This document shows, piece by piece, positions 25,199 to 37,309 of a stretch of 64,000 nt of DNA (the stretch's first letter is position 1; each line of letters begins with the position of its first letter). The notes under the pieces are model-generated. The model did no database searches. It worked only from the letters and a program-made list of their open reading frames with translations, and was not told the origin of the DNA. The translations under genes and the position numbers were made by a program. This DNA is from Qipengyuania spongiae (GTDB lineage: Bacteria > Pseudomonadota > Alphaproteobacteria > Sphingomonadales > Sphingomonadaceae), in the NCBI RefSeq assembly GCF_026168555.1, contig NZ_CP092471.1, forward strand, positions 878,501 through 942,500, given 5' to 3'.

Positions 25199-26061
25199 CG
25201 TCCGCCGCGGCGCGTCTTGGCGAACTCACGAACCGCTTCTTTCTGGTCGGGGCGCAGACTATCGGTTGCCTGAGGGAATTCGGGCACCTTGTCGCTCAGC
25301 AAAACCGACGGGCATTGCCCTTCGAAATTACCCAGGTTCGGACGGTGCTGCACATATCCGGCGAGCTCGGCGAGTTCGGGAGAGAACTCTTTTGCTACTG
25401 CTGGTGGATAGGCCAGCCAGAGATTCTCGTAGGGTTTGAGCCAGCCGAGACTGTAGCCGATTACGACACCGCGGCGGACATCCTCGGTCTGGTTTGGTCC
25501 CGCTCCATGGACGGTGGAGCCGAGAAAGCAGATCGCATCGCCGGGCTTGCAAACAGCTACTATGGGATCGTCGAGACTTTCGAGATTGTCGACAGGCTTC
25601 CTGTGCGTCCCGGGGTAGATGCGTGTCGCGCCATTGAGGCGAGTAAATTCGGTCAGCGGCCAGATGACGTTGAGAAGATATTCGTGATCGCCCTTGCGGC
25701 CTGCCCACATATCCTGATCGCAATGCGGAAACTGTTCTATCTCGCCGGGATGGATCGCGATCGCCTGGGCGACATTGAGCTGTATCCGGTCGCAGGCGCT
25801 GCCGAGAATTGCGCGGGCGAGCGATAGGACTAGCGGCTGCAGGACTAGATCGCCTGCGACCTGCGACCGGCGAAGCAGGCTTCCAAACCGTTTGGTCCGA
25901 TGGCCATAGAAGTCTCCCTTGCCGAGGGGCGCCTGCGCAAATGCACCTTCCAGGTCGGCATCGAGTGCGGCGATCTGTTGCTCGGCGACAAGCTGCGGAA
26001 TGATGCAATAGCCATCCTCTTGCAGCTGATCGAGCCAATGCGCCTCCCTCGGCCCAGTCAT
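25195..26061 (-). CDS. Phytanoyl-CoA dioxygenase family protein (PhyH)
   Basis: A 288-residue Fe(II)/2-oxoglutarate oxygenase of the PhyH family. The metal triad is H113 and D115 (FPHCDQDMW) and H185 (STVHGAGPN), with R197 (VRRGVVIGY) to bind 2-oxoglutarate. It overlaps luxI upstream and the GntR start downstream by four bases each, so it belongs to a luxI-phyH-gntR operon. A phyH-like gene next to luxI is known from several sphingomonads; the substrate is unknown, and an acyl-homoserine lactone or a fatty-acyl precursor is only a guess. Confidence 0.9.
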   Translation of the reverse strand: MTGPREAHWLDQLQEDGYCIIPQLVAEQQIAALDADLEGAFAQAPLGKGDFYGHRTKRFGSLLRRSQVAGDLVLQPLVLSLARAILGSACDRIQLNVAQAIAIHPGEIEQFPHCDQDMWAGRKGDHEYLLNVIWPLTEFTRLNGATRIYPGTHRKPVDNLESLDDPIVAVCKPGDAICFLGSTVHGAGPNQTEDVRRGVVIGYSLGWLKPYENLWLAYPPAVAKEFSPELAELAGYVQHRPNLGNFEGQCPSVLLSDKVPEFPQATDSLRPDQKEAVREFAKTRRGGR

Positions 26062-26684
26062 GCTGCCAGCTCCATGCCGCCATAGGCTTCCGGCTTAGGA
26101 TTGCGGCAGTAGATCCCTGCGTTGGCGAGTTGCGCGCGTGTATCTTGGTCGATGTCGATCCGAAGAGCGACAAGCTGCTGCCCATCGATAGAAACGCACG
26201 GTCCAAGCTGCTGGCAGCGCCAGCCGAACTGGGCGATCTGACGGAACCAGGGCACTGGGGCGACCGCCGAATAACCAGAGATCCCTTCCGATATTGCAAA
26301 ATCGGCGAGTGCGGAGACGAGCTGGTTGCGGACACTCCGGCGATCAGCGCGCGGCAACGTGGGATCGATACAGAATCGGGTAATCTCGCGAAATGCCTCA
26401 TCCTGCGGAACAGGTCCGGTGCACAGCTGCGGAAAGAGATCGCGTAAGATATGAGGTCCATCAGAACGCAGGAGCCGGGCCGATGCGCGATGCTCGCACT
26501 TTTCGCCGGTGAGGACGAGATAGGCGGCCGAGGGCGTATCGAACTGGTCGATTTCAAAGGTCCCGTCGAGCACCGGAACGTCCCACCCAAGAAGATCCAC
26601 GAACACGCGCTTGCGCGCCTCGAACATGGCGCGAAGTGCCGGATCGACCAAGTTTGCACCATTTATACCGCTGCTTTGCTGCAT
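26058..26684 (-). CDS. Acyl-homoserine lactone synthase (LuxI family)
   Basis: A 208-residue enzyme that makes an AHL signal from S-adenosylmethionine and an acyl carrier. All the invariant LuxI positions are visible: R24, F28 and W34 (FEARKRVFVDLLGW), D46 and D49 (EIDQFD), R70 (ASARL), E100 and R103 (REITRF). ATG 26684 is preferred over 26768 because CAGG lies upstream and the family length fits. It is first in the luxI-phyH operon. The LuxR at 17728-18480 may be its receptor. Acyl chain specificity cannot be told from the sequence. Confidence 0.93.
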   Translation of the reverse strand: MQQSSGINGANLVDPALRAMFEARKRVFVDLLGWDVPVLDGTFEIDQFDTPSAAYLVLTGEKCEHRASARLLRSDGPHILRDLFPQLCTGPVPQDEAFREITRFCIDPTLPRADRRSVRNQLVSALADFAISEGISGYSAVAPVPWFRQIAQFGWRCQQLGPCVSIDGQQLVALRIDIDQDTRAQLANAGIYCRNPKPEAYGGMELAA

Positions 26685-26841
26685 GAAGATTACCTGTGAA
26701 CTTGATGACTGCTCGCATCTCATCAAATCCGGATAGGCAGCGACATACCAAGAACTGGGGAGGGCCACATCTGGCGCTCTACAGGGGAGAGTTTACTGGC
26801 CATCCCACCTTTGCGATGAGCGTCAGCGTTTGAAAATCATC

Positions 26842-26860
26842 AAGATACGACAGGTATCTT
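26842..26860. promoter_or_regulatory. 19-base perfect palindrome between luxI and the PAS gene
   Basis: AAGATAC (26842-26848) and GTATCTT (26854-26860) flank five bases. It lies in the divergent intergenic region, 44 bases before the PAS gene and 158 before luxI. It could bind the LuxR regulator (a lux-box-sized site) or the GntR regulator encoded in the operon before the inversion. Confidence 0.55.
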
Positions 26861-26903
26861 ATCGGTCCGATTCTGTTCATCCCGGGAAGGTCACAAGCTG
26901 GCT

Positions 26904-27812
26904 ATGAATGCAAAAGTCATCACGAACTTCCAGCTTGGCAGCCGCGAATCCTCTTCGGCGCCTGATGTCTTGCCCCTCGCTACAGAGCATGCGCTGCAAT
27001 CCGCCGGAGCTGCTTTCCATGCGCTCGCCGACACCATGCCGCAGATGGTATGGTCGACTCTTCCCGACGGCTCCCACGATTATTACAATGCGCGCTGGTA
27101 TGAATTCACGGGTGTCCCTGTCGGATCAACCGACGGCGAAGGATGGGCCGGGATGTTCCATGAGGATGACCAGGCCGACACATGGAAGAAATGGAACCAC
27201 AGCCTCGCTACCGGCGAACCGTACGAGGTTGAATATCGCCTGAGGCATCACAGCGGCGATTATCGCTGGATGATCGGTCGTGCGCTGCCGATCCTCAACG
27301 AGGAGGGTGAGATCCAGCGCTGGATCGGCACTTGTACGGATATCGACGAGCAGAACCAGCTTGTCGGTGAAGGGCTGGTCGACCTCACGCCCGGCGAAGG
27401 ATTTCGCGTACCGCTGCTTACCGAACAGGCCTTGCGCGACATTCTGCAAGTCAACGCCCTGCTTTTGGAGCAGGCTCCCGACAACGATCACAAATCACTG
27501 ACAATCAACGAAGGATCAAACGACACGCGAGGTGCTTATGCCGACCGATTGGCGCGCGCCTTCAGAGACATCGCGGCAAGCTCAGGCAATCGGTTTCGCG
27601 TACATTTGGTCGAACGCATTAGCGACAGACTCCAGCCGCTACGTGAACTCGAGCCGGTGATTTGGCCTGGCGCGCCGCATGCCCTTGAGCAAATTGAGCG
27701 AAAAGCGCAGCAAGGGTTCGATGGCTCAAACCGAGCGGTACGCGCATATCATCAACACATTGAGGATCTGGTACCCGCTCTTGTCGGACGTTTGAACCAG
27801 CAGACGCCCTAG
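26904..27812 (+). pseudogene. Chimeric ORF: PAS sensor domain joined to the C-terminal half of a GntR regulator
   Basis: A 302-residue frame. Residues about 35-150 are a PAS domain with PAC end (LADTMPQMVWSTLPDG, YYNARWYEFTG, YRWMIGRALPILNEEGE, IQRWIGTCTDIDEQ), the N-terminal half of an HWE histidine kinase. From residue 151 the text is the end of a GntR winged helix and its ligand domain (NQLVGEGLVDLTPGEGFRV, TEQALRDILQVNALLLEQ). The junction codon is near 27354. The matching halves are in the frame at 24677-25198. It has no kinase core and no complete DNA-binding domain, so a normal function is unlikely, though the ORF is intact and could be expressed. ATG 26904 lacks a clear ribosome site. 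Confidence 0.85.
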
Positions 27813-27826
27813 CCCTCGCCAATATT

Positions 27827-29041
27827 TTAGGTCGTCTCCCCACTCTCGGACAGAACCGTCGCGAGGTGGTCATTCCAGGCATCGAGCGCCTGGCGCTTTT
27901 CGTCCTTCCAGTCGTGGCGCTGGTAGATGCCGGCGACTCCGGCGCGAGATCCGCCCACATGGTTGAGAACGGCTTCGGTGACTTCAAACCGAACGCCAAG
28001 CCGCTGGAAGTTCGTTGCGAGGGTTCGTCGTAGATCATGAAGGCGCCAGGCTTCGAGCGGCTCTTCGCAACGTTCCTCGATCAGGCTGTCGAGCTTCACC
28101 TTCCCTTTGGCGTATCCCGTAAAGCCCGCCCCGCTAGCTGTCGCGAAAACACGGCCCTTACGCGGCCACCTCTCGCCGCGAGCCTCCCGGTCGAGCTCGG
28201 CGATTGCAAGATCGTTGAGGGGAATGGAGTTAGGTTCTCCGTTCTTGGTTCGAGATCCGGGCAGGGTCCATAATCTTTCGCTGCGACTGAGCTCCTGCCA
28301 GTGCATCCCGGAGACTTCTTCACGGCGCTGTCCGGTTACGATCAGAAGCCTGACAATTGGACCAAAGCAGCGATGACATTCCGGCGCCGCATTCCAGATA
28401 TGGCGGAGTTCGCCATCCTTGAGCCAGCGCTCTCGTGGCTTGACCGGAGGCGGCGTTTCCATGCCCTCCATCGGATTGCGATCGATATCTCCGCGACTGA
28501 CGGCCCAGCGAAACAGGCGGCGCATAACGGCAAAGACATTTCGCCGGTTTGCCACCTGCTTGGGCGGCATCTGATCGAGAACCGAAACGACGTCGATCTT
28601 CGTAATCGCTGGCAGCGCCTTCATTCCGAATGTGGGCTTGAGGTAGAGGCGAATGGATCGCTCCACGAGGCGACGCCATCCCTCGCGTTTGCAGGAGCGA
28701 GTGAAGAGGTCAGCGTAATTCGAGAAGGCGAGGTCGACAGCTTCCCGGCGGCGCTGCTTTTCCGCATCAACCGGATCAATGCCCTGCGCAACAATCACCA
28801 ACAATCGCTCAGCTTCCAAGCGTGCAGTAGTCGGTGTCCAAGGCGATCCATGTGATCCGATCGTGAAACGACGGGTCTTCGCTTCTCGTCCGCCCATTCG
28901 GAACTGGATTATGTAACTGATTGATCCAGCAGTTGTAATCTTGACGCCAAAGCCCTTGAGATCGGTGTCCCAAAGATAGTTTTCCTTTGGTCCAACCGGG
29001 AGCGAATCGACCGTGCGCTTGCTGATTTTTCCTGTTGCCAT
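27827..29041 (-). CDS. Tyrosine recombinase (integrase) of the island
   Basis: A 404-residue phage-type integrase with an N-terminal arm-binding DUF4102 domain (KISKRTVDSLPVGPKENYLW), a core-binding SAM-like domain (about 105-190) and a catalytic domain with the expected residues: R in TGQRREEVSG, K in RTKNGEPNSIPL, HDLRRT, H in LNHVGG and the nucleophile Y in AGIYQRHDW. ATG 29041 has GAGG 7 bases upstream; the frame reaches back to 29068. Its 5' end faces trmB, marking the right end of the island. Confidence 0.94.
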   Translation of the reverse strand: MATGKISKRTVDSLPVGPKENYLWDTDLKGFGVKITTAGSISYIIQFRMGGREAKTRRFTIGSHGSPWTPTTARLEAERLLVIVAQGIDPVDAEKQRRREAVDLAFSNYADLFTRSCKREGWRRLVERSIRLYLKPTFGMKALPAITKIDVVSVLDQMPPKQVANRRNVFAVMRRLFRWAVSRGDIDRNPMEGMETPPPVKPRERWLKDGELRHIWNAAPECHRCFGPIVRLLIVTGQRREEVSGMHWQELSRSERLWTLPGSRTKNGEPNSIPLNDLAIAELDREARGERWPRKGRVFATASGAGFTGYAKGKVKLDSLIEERCEEPLEAWRLHDLRRTLATNFQRLGVRFEVTEAVLNHVGGSRAGVAGIYQRHDWKDEKRQALDAWNDHLATVLSESGETT

Positions 29042-29167
29042 GCGATACCTCGTGGCCTTTTCTGGCAATCACCGGGTAATCACGCAAGCGGAAAAAGGGG
29101 CGAATTGGAGGCAATTCTGGCGTAAGTGTTTTGCGCTAAGTCGTTGTTTTTACAACATCAGCGTAGT
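29042..29167. other. Gap between integrase and trmB; likely attachment site region
   Basis: 126 bases without a gene. It contains a small perfect hairpin, GTTGT (29143-29147) and ACAAC (29152-29156) around TTTT, 11 bases before the trmB stop. Island recombinases usually cross over next to their own gene, so the att site is probably here or at the 3' end of trmB. No second copy of this sequence is in the window, and there is no tRNA. Confidence 0.4.
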
Positions 29168-29869
29168 CTAGCGTCGCCTGAATCGAAAGTACCAGACTTC
29201 GTGGCCCATCTGGGTGCGCGCCTTGTGTTCGTAGCGCGTCTCGCACCAGCCGGAGGGGCGGTTCTCCCAGCTGTCCCGGCTTTCGACCTGCCATTCGAAC
29301 ACGTCGGTAAAACGCCGCATTACCATCAGAGCGTGGCGCAGATAGACCGGGTGGTCGGTGCCGAAGCGGAACTCGCCGCCCGGCTTCAGCTTGTCGGCGA
29401 ACATCCGCACCGGCCCGTCATTCATCATCCGCCGCTTGGCGTGCTTGTTCTTGGGCCAGGGGTCGGGATGGAGGAGATAGAGCATGGTCAGCGCGCCGTC
29501 GGGCACCCGGGCCAGCGCCTGCAACGCATCGCCGTGGACCAGGCGGACATTGGCGAGCTTGCCTTCCTCGACATGGGCAAGGCACTGGGCGACGCCGTTG
29601 AGATAGGGTTCCGCGCCGATCAGCCCGTGATCGGGCAGCAGATCCGCCCGATGCGCCAGGTGTTCGCCGCCGCCGAAACCGATCTCGAAATGGAGCGGGC
29701 GGTCGTCGCCGAACAGGCGCTCGGCGGTCACCGGCCCCTCGTCCGGCACCGCGATCCGGGGAAGCAGGTCCTCGACCAGATGTTGCTGATGCGCGCGCAG
29801 CGGCTTGCCTTGGCTGCGCCCGTAGAGCCGGCCGAGCGTGGTCGGATCGCCTTCCTTGAATGCCGTCAT
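29168..29869 (-). CDS. trmB: tRNA (guanine-N7-)-methyltransferase TrmB
   Basis: A 233-residue SAM-dependent enzyme making m7G46 in tRNA. Features: EIGFGGGEHL (SAM loop), the aspartate in LVHGDALQAL, LLHPDPWPKNKHAKRRM (family signature) and FGTDHPVY. The start is ATG 29869 (MTAFKEGD); the frame runs further upstream without a ribosome site. It is the first chromosomal gene right of the island and is intact. Confidence 0.93.
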   Translation of the reverse strand: MTAFKEGDPTTLGRLYGRSQGKPLRAHQQHLVEDLLPRIAVPDEGPVTAERLFGDDRPLHFEIGFGGGEHLAHRADLLPDHGLIGAEPYLNGVAQCLAHVEEGKLANVRLVHGDALQALARVPDGALTMLYLLHPDPWPKNKHAKRRMMNDGPVRMFADKLKPGGEFRFGTDHPVYLRHALMVMRRFTDVFEWQVESRDSWENRPSGWCETRYEHKARTQMGHEVWYFRFRRR

Positions 29870-29885
29870 GCCGCGCGCCGTAGCG

Positions 29886-30653
29886 CTAACCGGCAAGCGC
29901 CGTCCAGATGCCAAAGAGGCTGGTCGCGGTCAGCACCGTGCCGACCAGGATCAGCATGACCTTGGGGCTGAACCGCTTCGCCGCGACGGCGCCGAGGGGA
30001 GCGGCGACGATCCCGCCAATCAGCAACCCGGCGGTCGCCCCGACGAGATCGGCGATGCCAAGATGGAAGATGAAGGTCGCCGAGATGGCGACCGTCAGGA
30101 AGAATTCGGCCGAATTGACGGTGCCTACGACCTTGCGCGGCTCGGCGCCCTGGATCAGCAGATTGCTTGTCACCACCGGCCCCCAGCCGCCGCCGCCCGC
30201 CGCGTCGAGGAAGCCGCCCACGAGGCCGAGCGGGGCGACCAAACGCGCCTCGCGAAACTTCGGCGGGTAGAGCAGACCGCGTATCAGAAGGTAGACGCCG
30301 ATCCCGGCGAGGTAGGCCAGCACGAAAGGCTTCACGACGCCGGCATCGAGCGATGACAAGAGATATGCGCCTGCAACTCCGCCGATCATTCCCGGCACGA
30401 CCAGCCGCATAAACAGCCGGCCGTCGATGTTTCCGCTGATCAGGTGGCTAATGCCGCTGGTTGCGGTGGTGAAGCATTCGACTACGTGGACCCGCTGGCT
30501 GGCCAGCGCGGGCGGGACCCCGAACACCCCGACCAGCAGCGTGTTCGAAATGACCCCGAACGCCATTCCGAGCGCACCGTCCACCAGTTGGGCGGCAAAG
30601 CCGACAAGAATGAAGGGCAGGAGGGGCGCAAGGTCGAAACCGAAGATTTCCAT
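29886..30653 (-). CDS. TauE/SafE (TSUP) family permease
   Basis: A 255-residue membrane protein with about eight helices of the sulfite exporter TauE/SafE family. Family hallmarks: VGFAAQLVDGALGMAFG at the start, VGGFLDAAGGGGWGPVV in the middle, and VGTVNSAEFFLTVAI. Members move sulfite, sulfoacetate or other small anions; the substrate here is unknown. It lies 16 bases upstream of trmB in the same direction. Confidence 0.9.
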   Translation of the reverse strand: MEIFGFDLAPLLPFILVGFAAQLVDGALGMAFGVISNTLLVGVFGVPPALASQRVHVVECFTTATSGISHLISGNIDGRLFMRLVVPGMIGGVAGAYLLSSLDAGVVKPFVLAYLAGIGVYLLIRGLLYPPKFREARLVAPLGLVGGFLDAAGGGGWGPVVTSNLLIQGAEPRKVVGTVNSAEFFLTVAISATFIFHLGIADLVGATAGLLIGGIVAAPLGAVAAKRFSPKVMLILVGTVLTATSLFGIWTALAG

Positions 30654-30822
30654 GGCGGATCAGCCCTGTCCGATTGTCCGCGCCATATAGTTGCGGAAAA
30701 TCGACGAGGCGAAGCAGAAACTTCGTAAGGATCGAAAAGATCTGACAGTCGCGCGACTGCCGGATCGTTGTATCCCGTGTTCGTCGCGCGGATCGCGCGC
30801 TACGAATTATTGGCTTGCGAGA

Positions 30823-31518
30823 TCAGGCGGCTTCGGCCTCTTCGCCCGGATCGCGTAGGACATAGCCGCGGCCCCAGACGGTCTCGATATAGTTTTCGCC
30901 GCCGCAGGCATGGGACAGCTTCTTGCGCAGCTTGCAGATGAAGACGTCGATGATCTTGAGTTCGGGCTCGTCCATCCCGCCGTAGAGATGGTTGAGGAAC
31001 ATTTCCTTGGTCAGCGTCGTGCCCTTGCGAAGCGAAAGGAGCTCCAGCATCGCATATTCCTTGCCGGTCAGATGCACGCGCGCGCCGTCGACCTCGACCG
31101 TCTTCGCATCGAGATTGACGCAGAGCTTGCCGGTGCGAATGACGGACTGGCTGTGGCCTTTGGAGCGGCGAACGACCGCATGTATCCGCGCCACCAGTTC
31201 CTCGCGATGGAACGGCTTGGTCACGTAATCGTCGGCGCCGAACCCGAAACTGCGAACCTTGCTGTCCATCTCGGCGATGCCGGAAAGGATCAGGACCGGG
31301 GTCTGCACCTTGGCGACCCGCAGTTTCTTCAGCACGTCGTAACCATGCATGTCAGGCAGGTTCAGATCGAGCAGGATGATATCGTAATCGTAGAGCTTTC
31401 CGAGATCGAGGCCCTCTTCGCCCAGATCGGTGGAGTATACATTGAAGCCTTCGGTCGTGAGCATCAGCTCGATCGCCTTGGCGGTAGTCGGCTCGTCTTC
31501 GATCAGCAATACGCGCAT
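30823..31518 (-). CDS. ctrA: Cell-cycle response regulator CtrA
   Basis: A 231-residue OmpR-class regulator almost collinear with CtrA of Alphaproteobacteria: [21 protein letters not shown]51 in [31 protein letters not shown], and the winged helix with [31 protein letters not shown] and [11 protein letters not shown]. It controls cell division, flagella and, in many species, gene transfer agents and replication. It is transcribed alone; AT-rich TTAA half-sites occur upstream. Confidence 0.96.
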   Translation of the reverse strand: MRVLLIEDEPTTAKAIELMLTTEGFNVYSTDLGEEGLDLGKLYDYDIILLDLNLPDMHGYDVLKKLRVAKVQTPVLILSGIAEMDSKVRSFGFGADDYVTKPFHREELVARIHAVVRRSKGHSQSVIRTGKLCVNLDAKTVEVDGARVHLTGKEYAMLELLSLRKGTTLTKEMFLNHLYGGMDEPELKIIDVFICKLRKKLSHACGGENYIETVWGRGYVLRDPGEEAEAA

Positions 31519-31584
31519 GGATCGTCCCCTGTTGGCCCCCGTTCGACACCCGATGCGATCACCGGCTAATGAACTTCGCCCACT

Positions 31585-31638
31585 GTTAACCACGCACCTT
31601 CTGAAGAGAAAAGGTTAACGGGACGTAAAAGGCGTTAA
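31585..31638 (-). promoter_or_regulatory. TTAA half-sites upstream of ctrA
   Basis: GTTAAC occurs at 31585-31590 and 31614-31619 and TTAA at 31635-31638, 65 to 120 bases before ctrA. CtrA boxes are TTAA-N7-TTAA; the N7 spacing is not met, so these would be half-sites at best. They are compatible with autoregulation. Confidence 0.3.
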
Positions 31639-31702
31639 GGTTTTTGGGTGTTGCAGAGGGGGCTCACCGCGCCGCCCGGTAATATACGGCGTCAGAGGTC
31701 GG

Positions 31703-32467
31703 TCAGGACTTTACCTTTTCGCGAGACGTCGAGCGCATGTTCTGCGAACCATCCTCGCGCAGCGCGTATTTCAGGCTCGCGCCGAGAATCAGGCCGGAAA
31801 GGCCGGTGAGGAGGATTGCCCAGACCCAATGTGGCAGGAACAGCGCCTGCTCGATCACTCCGGTGTCCGACAGGATCGGCCGGCCCGCGATCACCGCGCT
31901 TTCGGTAAAGAGATAGTGCCAGTCGCGAAACATGCTGAACCCGGCCAGCACGCCGAGGAACTGGAGCGCGAAGCGGGCCGGGCCGTCGCTTGCCCGCCAG
32001 GCGATGAGGGCGATCAGCGCGGCGACCAGCGGCAGGACGATCAGCCCGGTCGCCGAACGCACCCAGATCACCACCGAGAGCGCGATCGCGGCGGCGAGCG
32101 TGTAGAGCGCCGGACGCCAGAGCGTGTGGCGGGCCGAGGCGAGGATCAGCAGCGCGCCCACCACGACGGGGCCCAGCGGCCCGCCCGCGCTCACCAGCGC
32201 CTGCGACAGGCGGCCCGGCTCGCCCAGCGTGTAGCTTTCGGCGACGCCCGAACCGTCGGGGAACAGGATCAGGCGATCGAACTGCCAGCCCAGCAGCAGC
32301 GCCGTCAGCCCGTGGCCCATCTCGTGGAACCAGGTGGTGAGGATGGCGAAGGGGTAGAGCAGGTAATTGCCGAGCGGCAATTGGGGCAGGAACAGGACCA
32401 GCGCGGCTGCGATGATCAGCCGACCGACCTGTTCCGACTGGGAATGGGGCCCCGGGAAGCTCGCCAT
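31703..32467 (-). CDS. M50B-type membrane metalloprotease
   Basis: A 254-residue membrane protein with about six helices. The zinc motif HEMGH lies near residue 48 (ILTTWFHEMGHGLTALLLGW), the family form HExxH, and the second ligand region may be in the later helix with GGPLGPVVVGALL. Similar to bacterial M50B-like proteins of unknown substrate. It lies 17 bases beyond gyrB's stop in the same direction, so it may be co-transcribed. Confidence 0.82.
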   Translation of the reverse strand: MASFPGPHSQSEQVGRLIIAAALVLFLPQLPLGNYLLYPFAILTTWFHEMGHGLTALLLGWQFDRLILFPDGSGVAESYTLGEPGRLSQALVSAGGPLGPVVVGALLILASARHTLWRPALYTLAAAIALSVVIWVRSATGLIVLPLVAALIALIAWRASDGPARFALQFLGVLAGFSMFRDWHYLFTESAVIAGRPILSDTGVIEQALFLPHWVWAILLTGLSGLILGASLKYALREDGSQNMRSTSREKVKS

Positions 32468-32484
32468 CCTATTCCCGTATCAAG

Positions 32485-36540
<4,056 letters not shown>

Positions 36541-36547
<7 letters not shown>

Positions 36548-37245
36548 TGCTGTTCGCCGTGGTGCTGGTGGTCTCGGGCGCGCTGGTCGCCGGGGCCGCA
36601 TGGGGCATCTACGGCAAGCTGCCCGAAAAGCTCGAGGGATTTCTGGTCGCGCTCGCGGGCGGCGCGCTGCTGCTGTCGGTGACGAGCGAACTGATCGAGC
36701 CGTCGATCGACAAGAGCAGCGTGTTTCACGCCATGCTCGGCGTCGCGGCGGGCGCATTAGTGTTCACGATCTGCGACTATTTGATCGACGAGAAATGGGG
36801 GGCAGAATCAGGTGGTGGCCTGCTCGCCGCGATCACGCTTGACGGGATACCGGAAAACCTCGCGCTCGGAGTTGCGCTGATCGGGGCGGGCGGCCTCGAA
36901 GTGGCCGCGCTCGCCGGATCGATCCTCTTGTCCAACCTGCCCGAAGCGGCTGGCGGGGCGCGGGGCATGAGCGAGGGCGGCAAGCGGAAGGGGCGGATCA
37001 TGCTGCTCTGGACCGCCACCGCCATCCTTCTCTCGGTCGCAGCGATCGCGGGCAATCTTCTGCTGTCGGGCGTGGGGGAGGGAACGCTTGCCGTCATCCG
37101 CTGCTTTGCCGCCGGTGCCGTGGTGGCGAGCCTCGCGACCGAAGTCTTCCCCAAGGCCTTCAAGGAAGATCATTACATGGCCGGGATCGCCACCGCGCTC
37201 GGCGTGATCCTCGCCTTCGTGCTCGGAAGCCTCGGGGGAGGCTAG
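36541..37245 (+). CDS. ZIP family metal transporter
   Basis: A 234-residue membrane protein with about eight helices. Helix 4 carries ITLDGIPENLALGVAL, the metal-binding signature of ZIP transporters, and helix 5 SNLPEAAGG. It should import zinc or another divalent cation. ATG 36541 overlaps sdaA's end, so they are coupled. The central histidine-rich loop of many ZIPs is short here. Confidence 0.85.
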
Positions 37246-37309
37246 AGCGGCGGCGGCCAGCGCGACCGGCGGGGCTCGACAGCGCGCGGCTTGGCGATAG
37301 GGTGGAGCG

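Larger units (their letters stand above)
25050..27355. other. Inverted segment with reciprocal gene chimeras at both ends
   Basis: At the left end (about 25050) a leftward gntR start runs into kinase sequence; at the right end (about 27355) a rightward PAS kinase start runs into gntR sequence. Inverting the roughly 2.3-kb segment in thought joins PRDSL to NQLVGEGLVDLTPGEG (a continuous GntR) and TCTDIDEQ to KRTALQNEILSQELSHRIKN (a continuous PAS kinase). Both ends share the triplet GAA in inverted orientation (25052-25050 and 27353-27355). The segment contains phyH and luxI. Confidence 0.85.
1..29167. mobile_element. Integrated genomic island with metal resistance, mobilisation and quorum-sensing genes (right part)
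   Basis: The stretch from the window start to the gap before trmB holds genes typical of integrative or plasmid-derived elements: ssb, a RepA-type initiator, relaxase, coupling protein, a toxin-antitoxin pair and copper, arsenic and mercury resistance. It ends with a tyrosine recombinase whose 5' end faces the chromosomal gene trmB, the usual layout at one end of an integrated element. From 29168 on, the genes are housekeeping. The left boundary is not in the window. No mating-pore genes are seen, and several genes are fused, truncated or shuffled, so the island appears partly degraded. The boundary is inferred; no att direct repeat could be confirmed. Confidence 0.75.

Noticed and set aside
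29042..29167. tRNA gene as integration target
   Set aside because: No cloverleaf found on either strand; the integrase neighbours only trmB.
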